From positions 746,939 through 810,938 of the forward strand of contig KN834762.1 of the NCBI GenBank assembly GCA_000827265.1: a stretch of DNA of 64,000 nt. The letters run 5' to 3'. The DNA is from Collybiopsis luxurians FD-317 M1. Lineage: Eukaryota > Basidiomycota > Agaricomycetes > Agaricales > Omphalotaceae. The position numbers and the translations under genes were made by a program. The notes under the pieces are model-generated. The model did not search any database, was not told the origin of the DNA, and saw only the letters and a list, made by a program, of their open reading frames with translations. Shown here piece after piece: positions 20,318 through 32,141 of the stretch (the stretch's first letter is position 1; each line of letters starts with the position of its first letter).

Positions 20318-22180
20318 ATGGAATTCTCGGACCCAGTAGTCGAGCATCTCGGGGCAATGGCTATCATTTTTGTTATATCTCTTCTCGGTGCGTATTGTTT
20401 TGGTTTTTTGCGGGCATCGTGGAGTATGCTGAACAATCATATCAGCTGTGTCCTTCCCAGCGGTATCTAGAAAGATTCGCTTTTTGTCTATACCAAAACT
20501 TGTCTTCTTTATCGGAAAGCATTTTGGAACAGGTAAGAATCAACCTCGTTGTCAAAGGGCTCCCTCAGACTTGCGGCTTCAGGAGTTATCCTTGCAACAG
20601 CTTTCGGGCATCTACTTCAAGATTCTTTCGAAGCACTAACTTCGAGCACGGTCAAGGAAAGCTATCCCGGTATTGGGGAACAAACCGGGTTTATAATGTA
20701 GGTACATCTTGTGCTGTGGAGGAAACTGCTCACATTTTAGTAGATTGGCCTCGTTGGTTGCAATATTCCTCGTTGAATACGTATCCACTTCATACGTCGA
20801 TCATTTACACGAAAATACTTCGCCGAATCAACCATCTCACTTGGAGGAGCAATCGTCTCACTCCCATCCCCGTCAAATAGATACCATAGATGAAAACACT
20901 CCGTTGCTCACAAATACCTCCTTCTCACAACATTCACAACACTCGCACCCTCCAACCCCGTCCAAGCTTCATAGATCGCAATCTCACTACCTTTCTTCCG
21001 TAGTGACCAACTCTCCTCGTCATTCACGGAGTAACGATTACTTCTACATCATCAACGATGTCAATTATCACCTCAATAATGGCGAGTATCATCTCGTCGG
21101 AGGGGGGTCTGGTCCGTGTGTCTGTGTCTGTGTTTGTCCTGCGGCTAGATTAAAGGACGATTCGACGTCACAAGGAGGAATAGGGAATAATAGGAGGTCA
21201 AAATTAGTCATTCAGAGCCCGGAGGACGCTGGTCGCGCCACTGCAAATGGGACTGGCGCTGCAAGTCCTGGGCGAGAAGGAGATGCAGAATCACAGAAGC
21301 AACTTGTGAGCAGAAAAAGACAAGTCGTTGGGATATTGGTACGTTTCTTGCTTTTACCTCGTATCATGTACCTGATGGTATCTTTGTTCAGGTTCTACAA
21401 CTTGGAATCATGATCCATTCTCTCGTAATTGGATTGACGATATCCATAACTTCAGGATCGGAATTCAGTGAGTTCAACGACCCATGTTCCTATTCTCCAT
21501 TCTCACAAGCCTCCTTAGCCTCCCTCGTCACCGCCATCATCTTCCATCAACTCTTTGAAGGGCTCAGTCTCGGAATTCGGATAGCTGCCATACCTCCAGC
21601 CGATTCCGACAGCTCCTCACTCTCATCATCAAGACTGTCTTTACCCTCAAAAGCGCCGCTTTCCGCCTCAGATTCATCTAGACAGGATTCCAAACCTCAC
21701 CGCTCGTTCCTCCAGCCTGTCTTGACATTCTTATTCGCAATCACCACGCCATTTGGAATCGGTCTGGGAATGTTGGTGTTCAACTCGAAAGGGAGATGTA
21801 AGTGATCGCCTCTTTATCGTGGAATCTGTCTGACAAGTTGTTATCTCACAGCCAACGCGTCCCGGATGCTCCTCACTCAAGGCCTCATGTCTGCCATCTC
21901 CGCTGGGATGTTGATCTATGCTGCGACGGTGGAAATGATGGCAGGTGATTTTGTTTTCGGTAATCTCGGTGGAGGTGGAGGGGGACACGGGCACGACCAC
22001 GGTGGTCATTCGCACGGGAGCGAGTTCATTGAGGCTAGTGGCAGCAATGACGAAGCACACCGTGGTCAGGACGATGGCGAGGAAGGCGAGGAAGGCGTGT
22101 CGTTGAAGAGGAGAATGTTAGCTGTGGCGAGTCTGCTCGCTGGGGTCTTGGCTATGGGCTTGATTGCGCTAGGAGAGTGA
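20318..22180 (+). CDS. ZIP-family zinc/metal transporter
   Basis: Imports divalent metal (Zn, possibly Fe or Mn) into the cytosol across the plasma or an organelle membrane. Seven exons (20318-20387, 20461-20532, 20583-20697, 20741-21338, 21392-21467, 21519-21797, 21852-22180) join in frame to 512 residues. The choice of acceptor at 20582 restores the family signature KHFGTGVILATAFGHLLQDS. TM4 and TM5 carry the metal-site motifs HSLVIG and HQLFEG. Between TM3 and TM4 lies a long variable Ser/His loop that includes a CVCVCVC stretch from a gtgtct microsatellite. A His/Gly-rich loop (GGGHGHDHGGHSHG) near the C-terminus could bind metal. The protein ends with two hydrophobic helices. No defects seen; a relic exon of the same family lies inverted at 18329-18562. 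Confidence 0.9.
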
Positions 22181-22321
22181 GAGTGGACTTTTGACTTCTG
22201 GCTACATGGACTACACTGGCATGAGTTTACGATAGGTTACGCTCGTATAATTTGCTATCGTTGTATTTAAACCATCATATAGTTGTACATGTACAAATAC
22301 CAATCGTCTACGCTGCGAATG

Positions 22322-22740
22322 CTACCGGTTGATGGACGTATGAGGTCCAGGCGGGAAAAGGTTGGACGTTGGTATGATGAGATGGTCATCCGACGTTGCT
22401 CCGAGTCTGTTCTTTCCTTCAGATGGCGTCCTAGCTTTCAGCATTTCGCGAAGGCGGAGTAGCTCTTGTGTCGCTTTCGGAGTCCCATGGTTAGTGTAGA
22501 TGAAAGAAATTGAGGTGGAGAACATACATAGCGAATTGATATTCACGATGAGGGCCAAACGTGTCGGATGGCACGACGCCTGTACCATAGAATACTAGCC
22601 GTCGGAAGGATTTGGGTGGGCCGAAGATCCGGATTTCCTGTGCCGACTGGCAATTTCATGTTAATGGCTAGCCATGGGGACAAGACAGAATGCTGGCTAG
22701 GTACTGGATGATCATGAACATCACTACTACCTGAAAGCAA
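22322..22740 (-). CDS. Possible small spliced gene, unrecognised
   Basis: The minus strand has a coding-looking stretch, EIRIFGPPKSFRRLVFYGTG followed by VVPSDTFGPHREYQFA, flanked by a good acceptor (about 22652, ttgccag) and a GTATGT donor at about 22529. A second frame in the next segment gives TQELLRLREMLKARTP. I could not find a start or a single consistent frame. It may be a short gene between the convergent ends of the ZIP and acyltransferase genes, or chance. Confidence 0.25.
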
Positions 22741-22944
22741 GGCTTTGCTAAAAATTTCGCTGTGATTTTGGGAGTTACCGACGAGCCGACGGCTTTACTT
22801 CTCTGCCGCTTTCCGGCGCGGCTTAGATTTCTAAGTTTTGATAGGGCTCTGCGTAGCCGAAATTAGGTGACGCGACACTCTCAAGTCTCGATAATTAAAC
22901 GAATGACATTCTTGTTTTTATCAATAACACCCGATATTACTTCT

Positions 22945-24141
22945 TTAATAGCCCAGAGGAAGAGAAAATTTCACAGTTTCGCCAGTCCAGTCTCCTTTCC
23001 ACAGTCCACCAATTATACTCATCGACATCCCTTTCAAGACTCCATCGTGGACGCAAGGATCTAGCCATACCGGAAGAGAAAATGCAAACCAGCTCACCGT
23101 CCAGACATAACCCAGAATTCTGACATATCCACTATCTTGAATTCCTCCTTTCTTGCCCAACGCAATGATACCGTCTTCAACCGTAATCGCCACCGCCTGA
23201 GATACAAAAAAATACAAGCTTCCACCTGCCCAAAAGTCCCTATGTTGCAGAGAGTAATCTCCCACCTGATGGATAGTACCAGTGATAAGGAAAGCGATGA
23301 AAAGCTTCGTGTATGCGGATGCATTCGTTCCGCGTGCGAGGCAGAGCCAGCGTTGAGCAACAAGGTCACCTGGAGCAGACACCAAATGCCGCAATTGTTG
23401 GTGCCACACGCGTCCCCAGAATCGACGAATAGTATACGCGTCGCTCCAGTGGCCCATAAATTCTGGCCAGTCCTCTGGTCGATATAGTCCTACTGCAGTC
23501 ATGGCGATGCTGATCAGTTTATAGTTCAACTGAATAGTTCCATACAGCCACGAAGCAAAGAGTAGGACGTTGAGATATCGCGTGAATAGCCCTCCAGAAG
23601 TGATGGATGGGCCGTTGGGTTGAAATGCTGGGTGGTTGCGGAGCACCAGACCTGAGGCATCCACTAATAAGATGAGCTTCACGATCGATGGCAGCTGGTG
23701 AGTGAATATGAAGCAAGTTCGGGACTGGGGCTTGGGACGTGATGGGATAATATCTTTCGGCTCGTGCATCCAACCAACTCCTCTCGGAGCCAGAACCAGC
23801 TTTGCACACCATTTAAGGCGCAAAAGGAATGGCATAGTCGATGCAGACTCAGTTTGACCAATGAGCCTGAACTTTGCATAGGGGTCCGTAATGACCAAAA
23901 AATCGAGTGCTTGAAACACAAGCGCACAAGCGCCAGAGGCGCATAACCATGTTATCTGGGGGTTACCGGTACCAGTGTAGCAGACAACAGAGATCGTAAT
24001 AACGAGCACGACGACGAAGAAGTGACGTTGTGAAACTCTGGATCGGAAGGTTAAGCCGAATACGAGAATCAAGCACAACAGAGGAACGATGAAGGAAGGG
24101 ATTGGTGTGGGTTGCTGATGAGCAGCAAAGTTGGTGTGCAT
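22945..24141 (-). CDS. MBOAT/wax-synthase-like membrane acyltransferase
   Basis: A single-exon 398-residue protein with about eight hydrophobic segments. The diagnostic wax-synthase-domain motif RRFWGRVWHQQLRH occurs at about 240-253, and a second conserved His lies in FLITGTIHQVGDY (about 292). The family transfers acyl or acetyl groups to lipid or terpenoid alcohols; in fungi many members acetylate terpenoid metabolites. Length is normal for the family. No terpene synthase or P450 gene lies nearby, so a secondary-metabolite role is only a possibility. It is convergent with the ZIP gene. The start at 24141 is the first Met before the first TM helix. Confidence 0.85.
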   Translation of the reverse strand: MHTNFAAHQQPTPIPSFIVPLLCLILVFGLTFRSRVSQRHFFVVVLVITISVVCYTGTGNPQITWLCASGACALVFQALDFLVITDPYAKFRLIGQTESASTMPFLLRLKWCAKLVLAPRGVGWMHEPKDIIPSRPKPQSRTCFIFTHQLPSIVKLILLVDASGLVLRNHPAFQPNGPSITSGGLFTRYLNVLLFASWLYGTIQLNYKLISIAMTAVGLYRPEDWPEFMGHWSDAYTIRRFWGRVWHQQLRHLVSAPGDLVAQRWLCLARGTNASAYTKLFIAFLITGTIHQVGDYSLQHRDFWAGGSLYFFVSQAVAITVEDGIIALGKKGGIQDSGYVRILGYVWTVSWFAFSLPVWLDPCVHDGVLKGMSMSIIGGLWKGDWTGETVKFSLPLGY

Positions 24142-25140
24142 TTCGATGAAAGTATTCCGCCGAACTTTCGACCTCCTAGGTATTTGTAAGTAGCTGGATG
24201 TTTATTATGTGGCGGGATGCTGTTTAAATCCCGAGTACGCCGAGTCCCGAATCCGGCTAGTGTCAGAAGAGAAGCGTATCCGCAGGATGTGAATATGCGG
24301 CCGACAGAACTTAGATGTGTAGATTACGAATAGTGCCCGACACAAACGACATTTAGATTTGAGAGCACTCCGCACAGTGTTGCTGCCATTCTCATTGGGC
24401 CTGTCTGACAGTTAACTTGTCTTTTTAAAACACACACACTTGTCAGTGGGTAATCGATGAGCCTATATGCGATTAAAATTCTCCGCCGTTTGGGTTATCT
24501 GCGATTCGCAGGTAAACTACTGTAGTAGTGACCTTTCCGAAGTTGGCAGTTTCTGCGTTGGAGGTAAGAAGTCACCGCTCCGTGGAGGATTAAAGCCGCA
24601 ATAAGTACAAAAGATGGAAGATACAGACATACCTCAAACTTCTGGAGTGAAGGTCAAAAGCAATTACCACTGGCAGATGCAGAAAGACGCCGTGGACAGT
24701 CTTGATTGCAATTCTTCAGCATTCAAAGATACGCTTGAATCCTGGAGTGATCAGGATACCGTGATATTTTCAACGATTCATATTCCACAAATGCTTGACT
24801 TGTGTATGGCGCAGATCTGAAACGAATTTTGTGATTGCTGTTTATGTATCTGAGAACAAAAAGAAACCGCGCACTTCGCAGCTTCTTTTCGGACAAGCAT
24901 CGATTAATCACTCACCTTCTTCCCCTTTTCAAACATCTAGATCAGATGATGTGCTTGACGACCAGTATGTTCTTGAGGTTTAGGCGAGTGGTTTAATAAC
25001 CACTGAGCGCTCACGGCTTAGTGCTCTACTTAGAAGGAGCAGATCTTCGTATAGGCCGTATACTCAAATACAAACAAGCCGTGACCCATAGGTTGGAAGT
25101 AGTCAAACATCCAGTCAAAGCTGTCTCTCGCGAGTCGTGA
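24142..25140. other. Intergenic
   Basis: No gene is supported. A short plus-strand ORF at 24614-24820 (starting MEDTDIPQTSG) has no recognisable domain and no homologue in the window. Confidence 0.4.
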
Positions 25141-26900
25141 TTCCCGCTACCTTTAGGTAGTGGGTTTTGGGGGTGGAACTTTTCCGATCACAGATGGGTA
25201 TCTAAGCTGTCCATCGTTCTTTCCTTCTCGGGGTCTTGCCATGTGGTGCACCGTTCCTAATTTAGCGATGGCCTCTGTTTCCTTCACCGTGTCTTCGCTG
25301 GCCGCTCGGGTGGCTTTTGATTCTATCCCTCTGCGACGACCGCCTGCTAACCTGGAACGCCCCTCTCACAATTTCTCGGTTCCATTCGACGCATACCGTG
25401 CCACTGACGTTTTGTCTTTGGGATTGTCACCCGGGTGTTGATGTTGTCCTTGGGACGGACTTTTCCGCCGCATGTGCTCACATGGATGTAAATCATTTTT
25501 TGCAGGATGTGGATGTTGGTTCGATTTGGAGAGAAGTGAAGGCTCCTGAATATCCTCCTTCATCCTCTCTACCGCCAGGTATCCATAAAGTATCCTTTTC
25601 TTTGCTTCTAACATTTTTATCTGCTCTGTTGTAGTTCCGGCACGCTCAGCTTTGATGTCGTCACCAACACCCCCTGGCTCTGTTCCTGCTACTGGTCAGT
25701 GTTCTTTTCATTTGGGGCTTTTTGTTGAATGTTTTTCTCTAGGCAGTAATGTATTCCGACCTTCTGTCCCTGATGCAGCGCCCTTCCAAGGGATATTTGA
25801 TGCTCCCGTGGCCTTGTATTCTGGCCTGTCCATTCCCCAAATGTTGACATCATTTGATGCTCCGACGACTTGTCCTTCTCCCAGTCTACCAGCGAGAATT
25901 TTTGTACCTGTCCCAGCACCAACATCGCCATCCCATAAAACCAATTTTGGCTCTGAACCGGTTTTCCGCGAATCTGAATTCACAGCCTATCTAGAAACCG
26001 CTGCCTCTTCTTCACGCTTACTCCCTGTAACATCGAAAAGCCCTTTGTCTTCCCTCTTGATTGAGATTGCCTTTTTGGGAGCACTTTCGAATGGGGTTCG
26101 GTGTAGTGGTTTCCTCAACGATTGTGATAAATTGATTTCATATGGTATGCTTCATGGATTGGATACATTGTTCATAACAGAGGTATGTTCTCTTCATCAC
26201 CTACTAATCCATCACATCCTCTCCAGGGATTGTTTTCAAAATAAATCGTCCGTGTCCGTTCCTGCATGTCATTCTTTTGCCAATGATTTCCCATCTTGAA
26301 CAGCATTTAGACTTGAGTGTGCCAAGATCCTGGGAACTGCATCTGCAAAGACTTCTTAAACTGGATGCGGCTCGCCAGACTAAACCGTTTTTTTCCTCTT
26401 CTTTTCAACCCCTAAGCATGCTCCTCGGTTTCCGTTTCTTCTCCTTTTACTGGCTCTGTTGACTTTAATTCGGCTGACTGAATATATTGACGGCCCAACA
26501 AAGGACGTTCCTATGGCATCCTTGGAGGTGAGGATGAGATATCGGAAAGGAAGAACATGTAAGAAACTAGCTAAGGCCATCCGCAGACATTGGACGAGTC
26601 GCAATCGCACAAAATTCCGCGCGTGGCCGAGTTCCCGGCTTTCATCGGATTCGGACCTTTTCAAGTTGCTTTTTCAGTGCCTGTCCCTTTTAACCCGAAA
26701 GTCTCGTCAATCTTCTTGAGTGATACCCGTGTTCATGGCCTTTCTCTGTATATTCTTTGATATAATGGGCTTGTATGAACTTGGAAATTATCTTGAATTA
26801 CTTTCTGTAACATAACTACTTGATTGTACGGAGGAATTATCGTACATTATGAGTATGAAGTACTAGAAAGAGCAGCAGAGCAAAGTTGAAAGGTAGGGAC
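25141..26900 (+). repeat. Unclassified coding repeat, copy 1
   Basis: Starts with tcccgctacctttaggtagt, also found at the start of copy 2 (32142). About 320 bp (26045-26340) match 32414-32697 at roughly 90% by eye. The coding remnant contains MASVSFTVSSLAARV, CDVVLGTDFSAAC, a Pro/Ser-rich linker, then LIEIAFLGALSNGVRC and FLNDCDKLISYGMLHGLDTL. VVLGTDFSA resembles the second half of retroviral-type aspartic proteases, and the L..Y..LHGL stretch resembles a SAP-like helix; both are inference. Stops and frame changes show decay. The right end is uncertain; aaaggtaggga at about 26888 may be a decayed terminus. Confidence 0.5.
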
Positions 26901-27076
26901 CGTCGCCATAGAATGAGCTAGGTCTGTTTGGCTGTTTGGCTGATCAATCTTCATTTGTAGCCAATACTAGTGAATCACCTTACCTTCACAAATACAATCT
27001 TTCACTGGCACTATCATTCTATTCCTCTAAACTTACCACGCTCTAATAAGATATCAGTGCAAGGTAAGATGACGGT

Positions 27077-29122
27077 CTAAAAAATAACCTTCTGTGTGCA
27101 ATCTTGCCTACATGATAAATTGTCCAGTTCGTGTAATTCATTTGGCCGATACACAGGATTAGTATTCCCAAGCCGAAAATTGGAATCAAAGTCACCAGAA
27201 GTGAACCAACCGGACCCAATGTTATGTTCCTGTAGATGGTCTCGCACGTTGAGTGTCACCAGGATAGAATTGGTATAGACTGCAAACATAAATTTAGAAT
27301 TCTGCAGCACAGCTTCGTAAGGCATTAATTTACGTCGTGGCAGCACTAAGTAAAAGGAGAACTGGATGCTTGTCCCAGGATAGACAGCGGAAAAAGAAAG
27401 CACCAAGATAGCACAGAAACTGTCGCAAATGTGTATGGAAAATCGTTCGCGTATAAAGGCTTTTGAAACTTTACCTCGAGACGATTCCGGTTGTCACACT
27501 AAAGATCATCTGTACAAAAAGCACGGTGAGTTGGTGACGCAGATGGTTTTGAAGCGCACATACGACGGAACGAAGCAAGTGGTTGGTCCTTGGGTAGATG
27601 TTAGAAGATACGGGTTGCGGGAATGTCAACCTCCTACCTCTTCAATGTACCGCTTGAGAATGACCTTTGGAATTTATGAAGGCAGAAAACAATAGCAGAA
27701 GTAATGAAAATATCGCAGGCCGCGCCGAGAGAATTGATGACAATTGCAAATGGCTATCATATTAATATTTTAAACGCTGGGTGACTGAGAACAACCCCCT
27801 GTAAGGAGTCTTTTACTTACCCCCAATACTGTTGTGAGTTCTCCGGCAGAAAGATGGATTCTAACGAGCGCAAGTCAATCCTCATTCTCTGGAAGAATTC
27901 AGATGGAAAACGTACGCTCGGACAGAAAAATCTAGGAGGGGTTTCAGTACTGCGATAATCTGAGTAACAATGAATTTACACAGTGAGAAACCTTCCAACG
28001 ATTGGAAGTCAGTGACGTTTAGGCATATGTGACTCTATTGCTCACCGAATTGAGCGAGTGAGGTTACCAACTAGATGAGAGCTTATCAAACAAGTTATTC
28101 GAATGAAGAGGCCAGAAATACACACGATTACACCGGTAAGGGATAAGCTCTTGCTCACTGTAACTGACTTGAGAATACATTCGGAATTTCGCTATAAGTC
28201 ATCGTCCTCACATTTCCATACTCTCCAAACATAAAAGCTAATGATATCTTGAATTGAAGCATATTTTGTAAGATTGGGAACGAGCTCACCCTTGGGTCAT
28301 AATTGTAATAAGATCCTAGAAATCCACCATGTCATGGTTAGCAGTCAAACTCACAGATCGGAATTCTCACTGTTGAGAACGAGATTCCCTGGTGATTTCA
28401 TCATTAAAACCGGGCGCCATGTTCAAGTTCAGTGCAAATCACCCACATAGGAGCTCCTGCCAACGAATGATCAGCGATCTGTGGGCACCTCGGATATGGT
28501 CACCGGCCAAAAAAACGCGAATGGTATAGCCGAGTCTTCCAGTCACAACAGATTAGTGCATCACTTACCCAGGAAGCTTGTTTGAAAAGGCTGCTAAATT
28601 GCCAAAATTAGAGACACAGTAATAGTATACTAGTGTACATTTTCCTCAGCGAAAGTCATATCAACGATACTGCCTGTTAGCATATACTTACGCCAATGAC
28701 TGATGCTGAGCTGGTGCACCAGGTCTAAAAATACAAGGATAATGACCTAGGGAAGCCGTTCTGCGAAAGCTCGAATACAGAGTCATATCCGTAGACATAC
28801 CATTGATTTGAGCCATCGCGAATCTGAGCGGTCCGAGTGACCGCTTCGAGCAGAGCCGAAGTAGACCCACGTTTGAGAATACGACACTGCGGGGAAATAT
28901 GAAGCGATCCTTCCATACTTCGTGTACAGTTACGTGCCTCCGTTCAAACTAAGGAAAGGGGTGTTAGACACATTTTCCCTAAAAGAATCAGGGAATTTGC
29001 GTACATCGTGGCAAATACAATGCCTATGAACAACGCTCCCAACCTGCCAGCGTATAAGAAAGTGTCGAAACAGTCGAAAATTGAGCACACGTATTATCCA
29101 AAGTGGGCTGAACATGGATCAT
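27077..29122 (-). CDS. DUF6534-type multi-pass membrane protein
   Basis: Segments in order match the basidiomycete DUF6534 family: MIHVQPTLDNT spliced to LGALFIGIVFATM (intron donor at about 29089), SYSQTWVYFGSARS, VIILVFLDLVHQLSISHW, LYYYCVSNFGN, SFYVWRVWK, LSLTGVIVCISGLFIRI, INSLGAACDIFITSAIVFCL, FYLVLPR joined to LYTNSILVTLNVRDH, and a short soluble tail ending at 27077. This gives about seven TM helices, the last pair being the DUF6534 signature. At least nine introns are needed. The junction after GIVFATM does not keep phase with any GT-AG site I could find, so one frameshift is possible. Function of the family is unknown. Confidence 0.6.
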
Positions 29123-29770
29123 TATTGTCTTTTCTTCGTAGCGCAGCAAGTAAGGACACAACTTTCTGCCTATTGTTGAAGGGGAGAGGAGGGGATGCCT
29201 TTGAGACTCGGCGAACCAATGCTTTATACCATTTATATGTGACCTGTCGGATAGCCAGAAGTAGTATAGCGTGGTCGAAGAGACATTGAGCACGGGGTGT
29301 CAACGTTCTGGGCCTTAGAGATTCCCGCTCTTTATTGGTCCGTTAAACCTTTAAAACGCTAAATGGGAACCTTTGCCCATTTGGAAACAGAATCACCACT
29401 GAAGGGACAACTCCGCAAGAAGTACATAAGTTGCATCTTTATCACTGGCACTGGTACACAGTCGTTGAAGTGAAGTGGCAGGACCCCATTTATTCATTTA
29501 AGATTTGGACAGCGTGATATGAGAACAAACCACTGTTCAATTCTTAAGGTTTTATGCTTGATATTAGTGTAGGATGTAAAACCTACATGTCATTGACACA
29601 GCTTGTTGGTAGTGGTTTTCAATGTGTTAGTACTCTACGTACGTACATAGTCGTCGCCAAGACAAATCGCTTCAAAACAAATTCAGTTCTGCAAACCTCA
29701 CAAACTAGGGAACAAGTTAAACACCTCCGATATACTATGCCCATAAAGTTTCGCATAATACCTCACCTCT
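29123..29770. other. Intergenic
   Basis: No gene recognised between the 5' end of the DUF6534 gene and the 3' end of the MYND pseudogene. Confidence 0.4.
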
Positions 29771-31610
29771 CTATTCCCAACCCGCTCCTTCTCCCTCCCC
29801 TACCCCAACCGGATCGACAAATTTCTTAGGCGCATCGCACAAAGGCTCAAACCACCAATACATGTCACCCGATTCGAATCGACCGTGCCCAGAACACACG
29901 AGCTCTTCACACTTGTGATCTCTGTGCGTAACGTAGTGGTCTAGAAGCAACAGGGCCGAAGATGATCGAAGTTTGAGCCCCGTTTCAGTGCAGGATGAGC
30001 CGGGCTTGATAGGGAGATGACGTCCGTAGCAGTCCACTAGGGATTGTCAGATGGATGTGCGGTGGGCTTCTAGGGTCTGTCTGATAATGAATTTGATGAA
30101 GGTCGTGTCGTAGTTGTTACCTCGGAAAGATAGTCCTAAGGGAACAAAACACGTTATTACACGAACCGGTTCTGAGATTGTAGGGCGGAGGAGATACCAC
30201 GAGAGGAGGACGAGGATACATTTGCTCCGCACACATAACGGCGACCCGCATTCCAGTCCATACGTTGACATTCGTAACTGCAGTAAACGTTGGTTCGGCA
30301 ACGAGAACAGACTCGAATGAAGTGGTGTTCTTCGGGAATCGCATGACACTTTATACCAGAGAGAAGGAAAAAACTATGAGCGACCGCCGTCAACGAAAAA
30401 GAAGAGAAAATATAGGAAAACTCACTTCTTTATTAGCGCAAATCACCGTGGTACTCTTGTACTTCTCCTTCAGCACAACAAAATACTCCGCCTTTGCTAT
30501 TGCCTCTTTCCACACCACACCAAATTTGGCCAGTGACGAGTCCACAGGAGCCTCAAACTCAAACGCCTTTGGATCGGCCGCAAGAGCGTTGTTCGTGTAT
30601 TTCAAGAACCATCTCAAGATCGAAGGAACCGTGAAAAAGCTCAAAATCAAACTCGTCAAGTAATCGCACATTCTCGCTGTGAAATTGACATAACCCTCTC
30701 CTTTCTTTTTCACAGATACATTGAGGAATGGATAGCACTGAGCCATCCATAATCTATAGCTTGCGCGAGCACGGAAGCGCCTTCGTTGATGATTGCCCAG
30801 AATATGAATCCATGTAAGCAGGAGATGGTTTCAAAATAATCGTGAGACACGGAAGGATCCTCGAATACGGAAGAGCTGACTTTGGGGGCTGAGATACATC
30901 TTAGAGTGGTTGCCACGACTCGTATGATGCCGGCCTTGAGGAGGGATTGATACATGGGCGACTTGGCTTCGGGATCCACGACGCGTCTGATAAAGTCAGA
31001 GATGAAATAAAGGGCTTTGTATAGGATGGCGGGCATACTCAGGGAGACGTGGTGCATGAGGAACGACATGACGACGGTGACAGGATCTGGGGAAACTTCG
31101 AGCAGGCATCGCATAAATAACGTGGACAATGGACTGTCTTTCTCGTGATTGTCTGCCGCATTGACGAAGAGAATCATTGCGCGCGTGTGAAGGAGAGAGC
31201 ATACAAGGAGGTTACTGCGAAGGCCCATGCTTGGAATATATCTCGAAAGACTTTGGGTGTCTTGTGAATGAGAGACTCGGCTTCGCGAAGTAAATTCCTG
31301 TGGCAGTGACCTGGACCGACGAGGATGAGAGGGAACATGTAGAGAAGACGTTCCTGTAACTCCCAGCCTTCCCAATTCGTGGCACGTTTTCCAAGATAGG
31401 TGTCGGCGAAGAAACTAAGCCATCGATAAATCAGATTCCATTCTTGTTCATTTCCAGTGAAGAATAGGTATCTGGCAGAATGAGAGTGTTGGGCCTGGCT
31501 ATCAAATACCAGCGCCGATAGAGCATGGATTGAAGGTATTCATAAGGTAGTGTTCAGGCGCTACCAGGCACATCTCATGAAATGCCAGAAATTTGCCTGT
31601 ATATCTTGAA
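29771..31610 (-). pseudogene. MYND-type zinc-finger protein, disabled
   Basis: The helical N-terminal part (CLVAPEHYL, GNEQEWNLIYRWLSFFADTY, WELQERLLYMFPLILVGPG, then VTVVMSFLMHHVSLSMPAIL) leads to a C-terminal MYND finger (VCSRCRTNVYCSYECQRMDW). The downstream tail includes YWWFEPLCDAPKKF and ends at 29771. The finger would bind zinc and mediate protein contacts. Disabling features: a frame change between CLVAPEHYLMNTF and ALSALVFDS (about 31530), another after FQAWAFAVTS (about 31190-31220), and an in-frame TGA after AHRTSI (about 30046) that could derive from CGA. Splice sites elsewhere (30395/30332, 30668-30728) remain good, so decay is probably recent. Confidence 0.6.
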
Positions 31611-31807
31611 AATGTATCAAAAAATCAGTAGAGCCAAAGATTGAGAATAAGGCCCCAAGGATCTCTGCGCAAGGGTTTTTTCCAGGATCGCTCAGGGCCA
31701 TATTTGTGAAATTTGAGGAATAGGAATTTTTGATACATTTTCTTTATTTTCGTGAAATTTCCAGTTCGGCACGTAATGTACCTGGTAGCGCCTGAACACT
31801 ACCTTAT
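31542..31807. repeat. 266-bp foldback with perfect 27-bp outer arms
   Basis: Bases 31542-31568 and 31781-31807 are perfect reverse complements (27 bp). Inside, the arms continue imperfectly for about 60 bp (gaaatttc, gaaaatgtatcaaaaa shared in opposite orientation). The left arm holds coding sequence of the MYND pseudogene (LVAPEHYL), so the right arm is an inverted duplicate of it. Confidence 0.8.
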
Positions 31808-32141
31808 CGAGTTGGACGGAGGATCTACAGCCAACGCACGCATGACTAGGGAAGCTTGGAGCGCCAAATGTACATCTCCTGGCGTTCTTCATATCCCGGG
31901 CAGGAGCTTTGGAGGTTCAGGTGATGGTCAGAAGGAAAGAAGTATTTGAACCGAGTAGCACTTCGTTTTGACGTAAGTAACCGAAGCTTCGGAATTGAAG
32001 GTTGCTATCAGCCTCCCATACATCGCAGTGAGGTGTTGGGGTGCCTATTGACGGCGTTTTGGATATTGGTGGTGCAAGAACACCTTGATAGTAGCTGGCA
32101 AACACTGAGCGCATGAGTACTGTACATTTCACGTGAGGTTC

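Noticed and set aside
20101..20880. 259-aa plus-strand ORF over the 5' part of the ZIP gene
   Set aside because: It runs through two introns and out of frame with the ZIP exons; the spliced ZIP model accounts for the region.
30265..30663. 132-aa plus ORF
   Set aside because: Antisense to MYND exons, which are in good coding frame on the minus strand.
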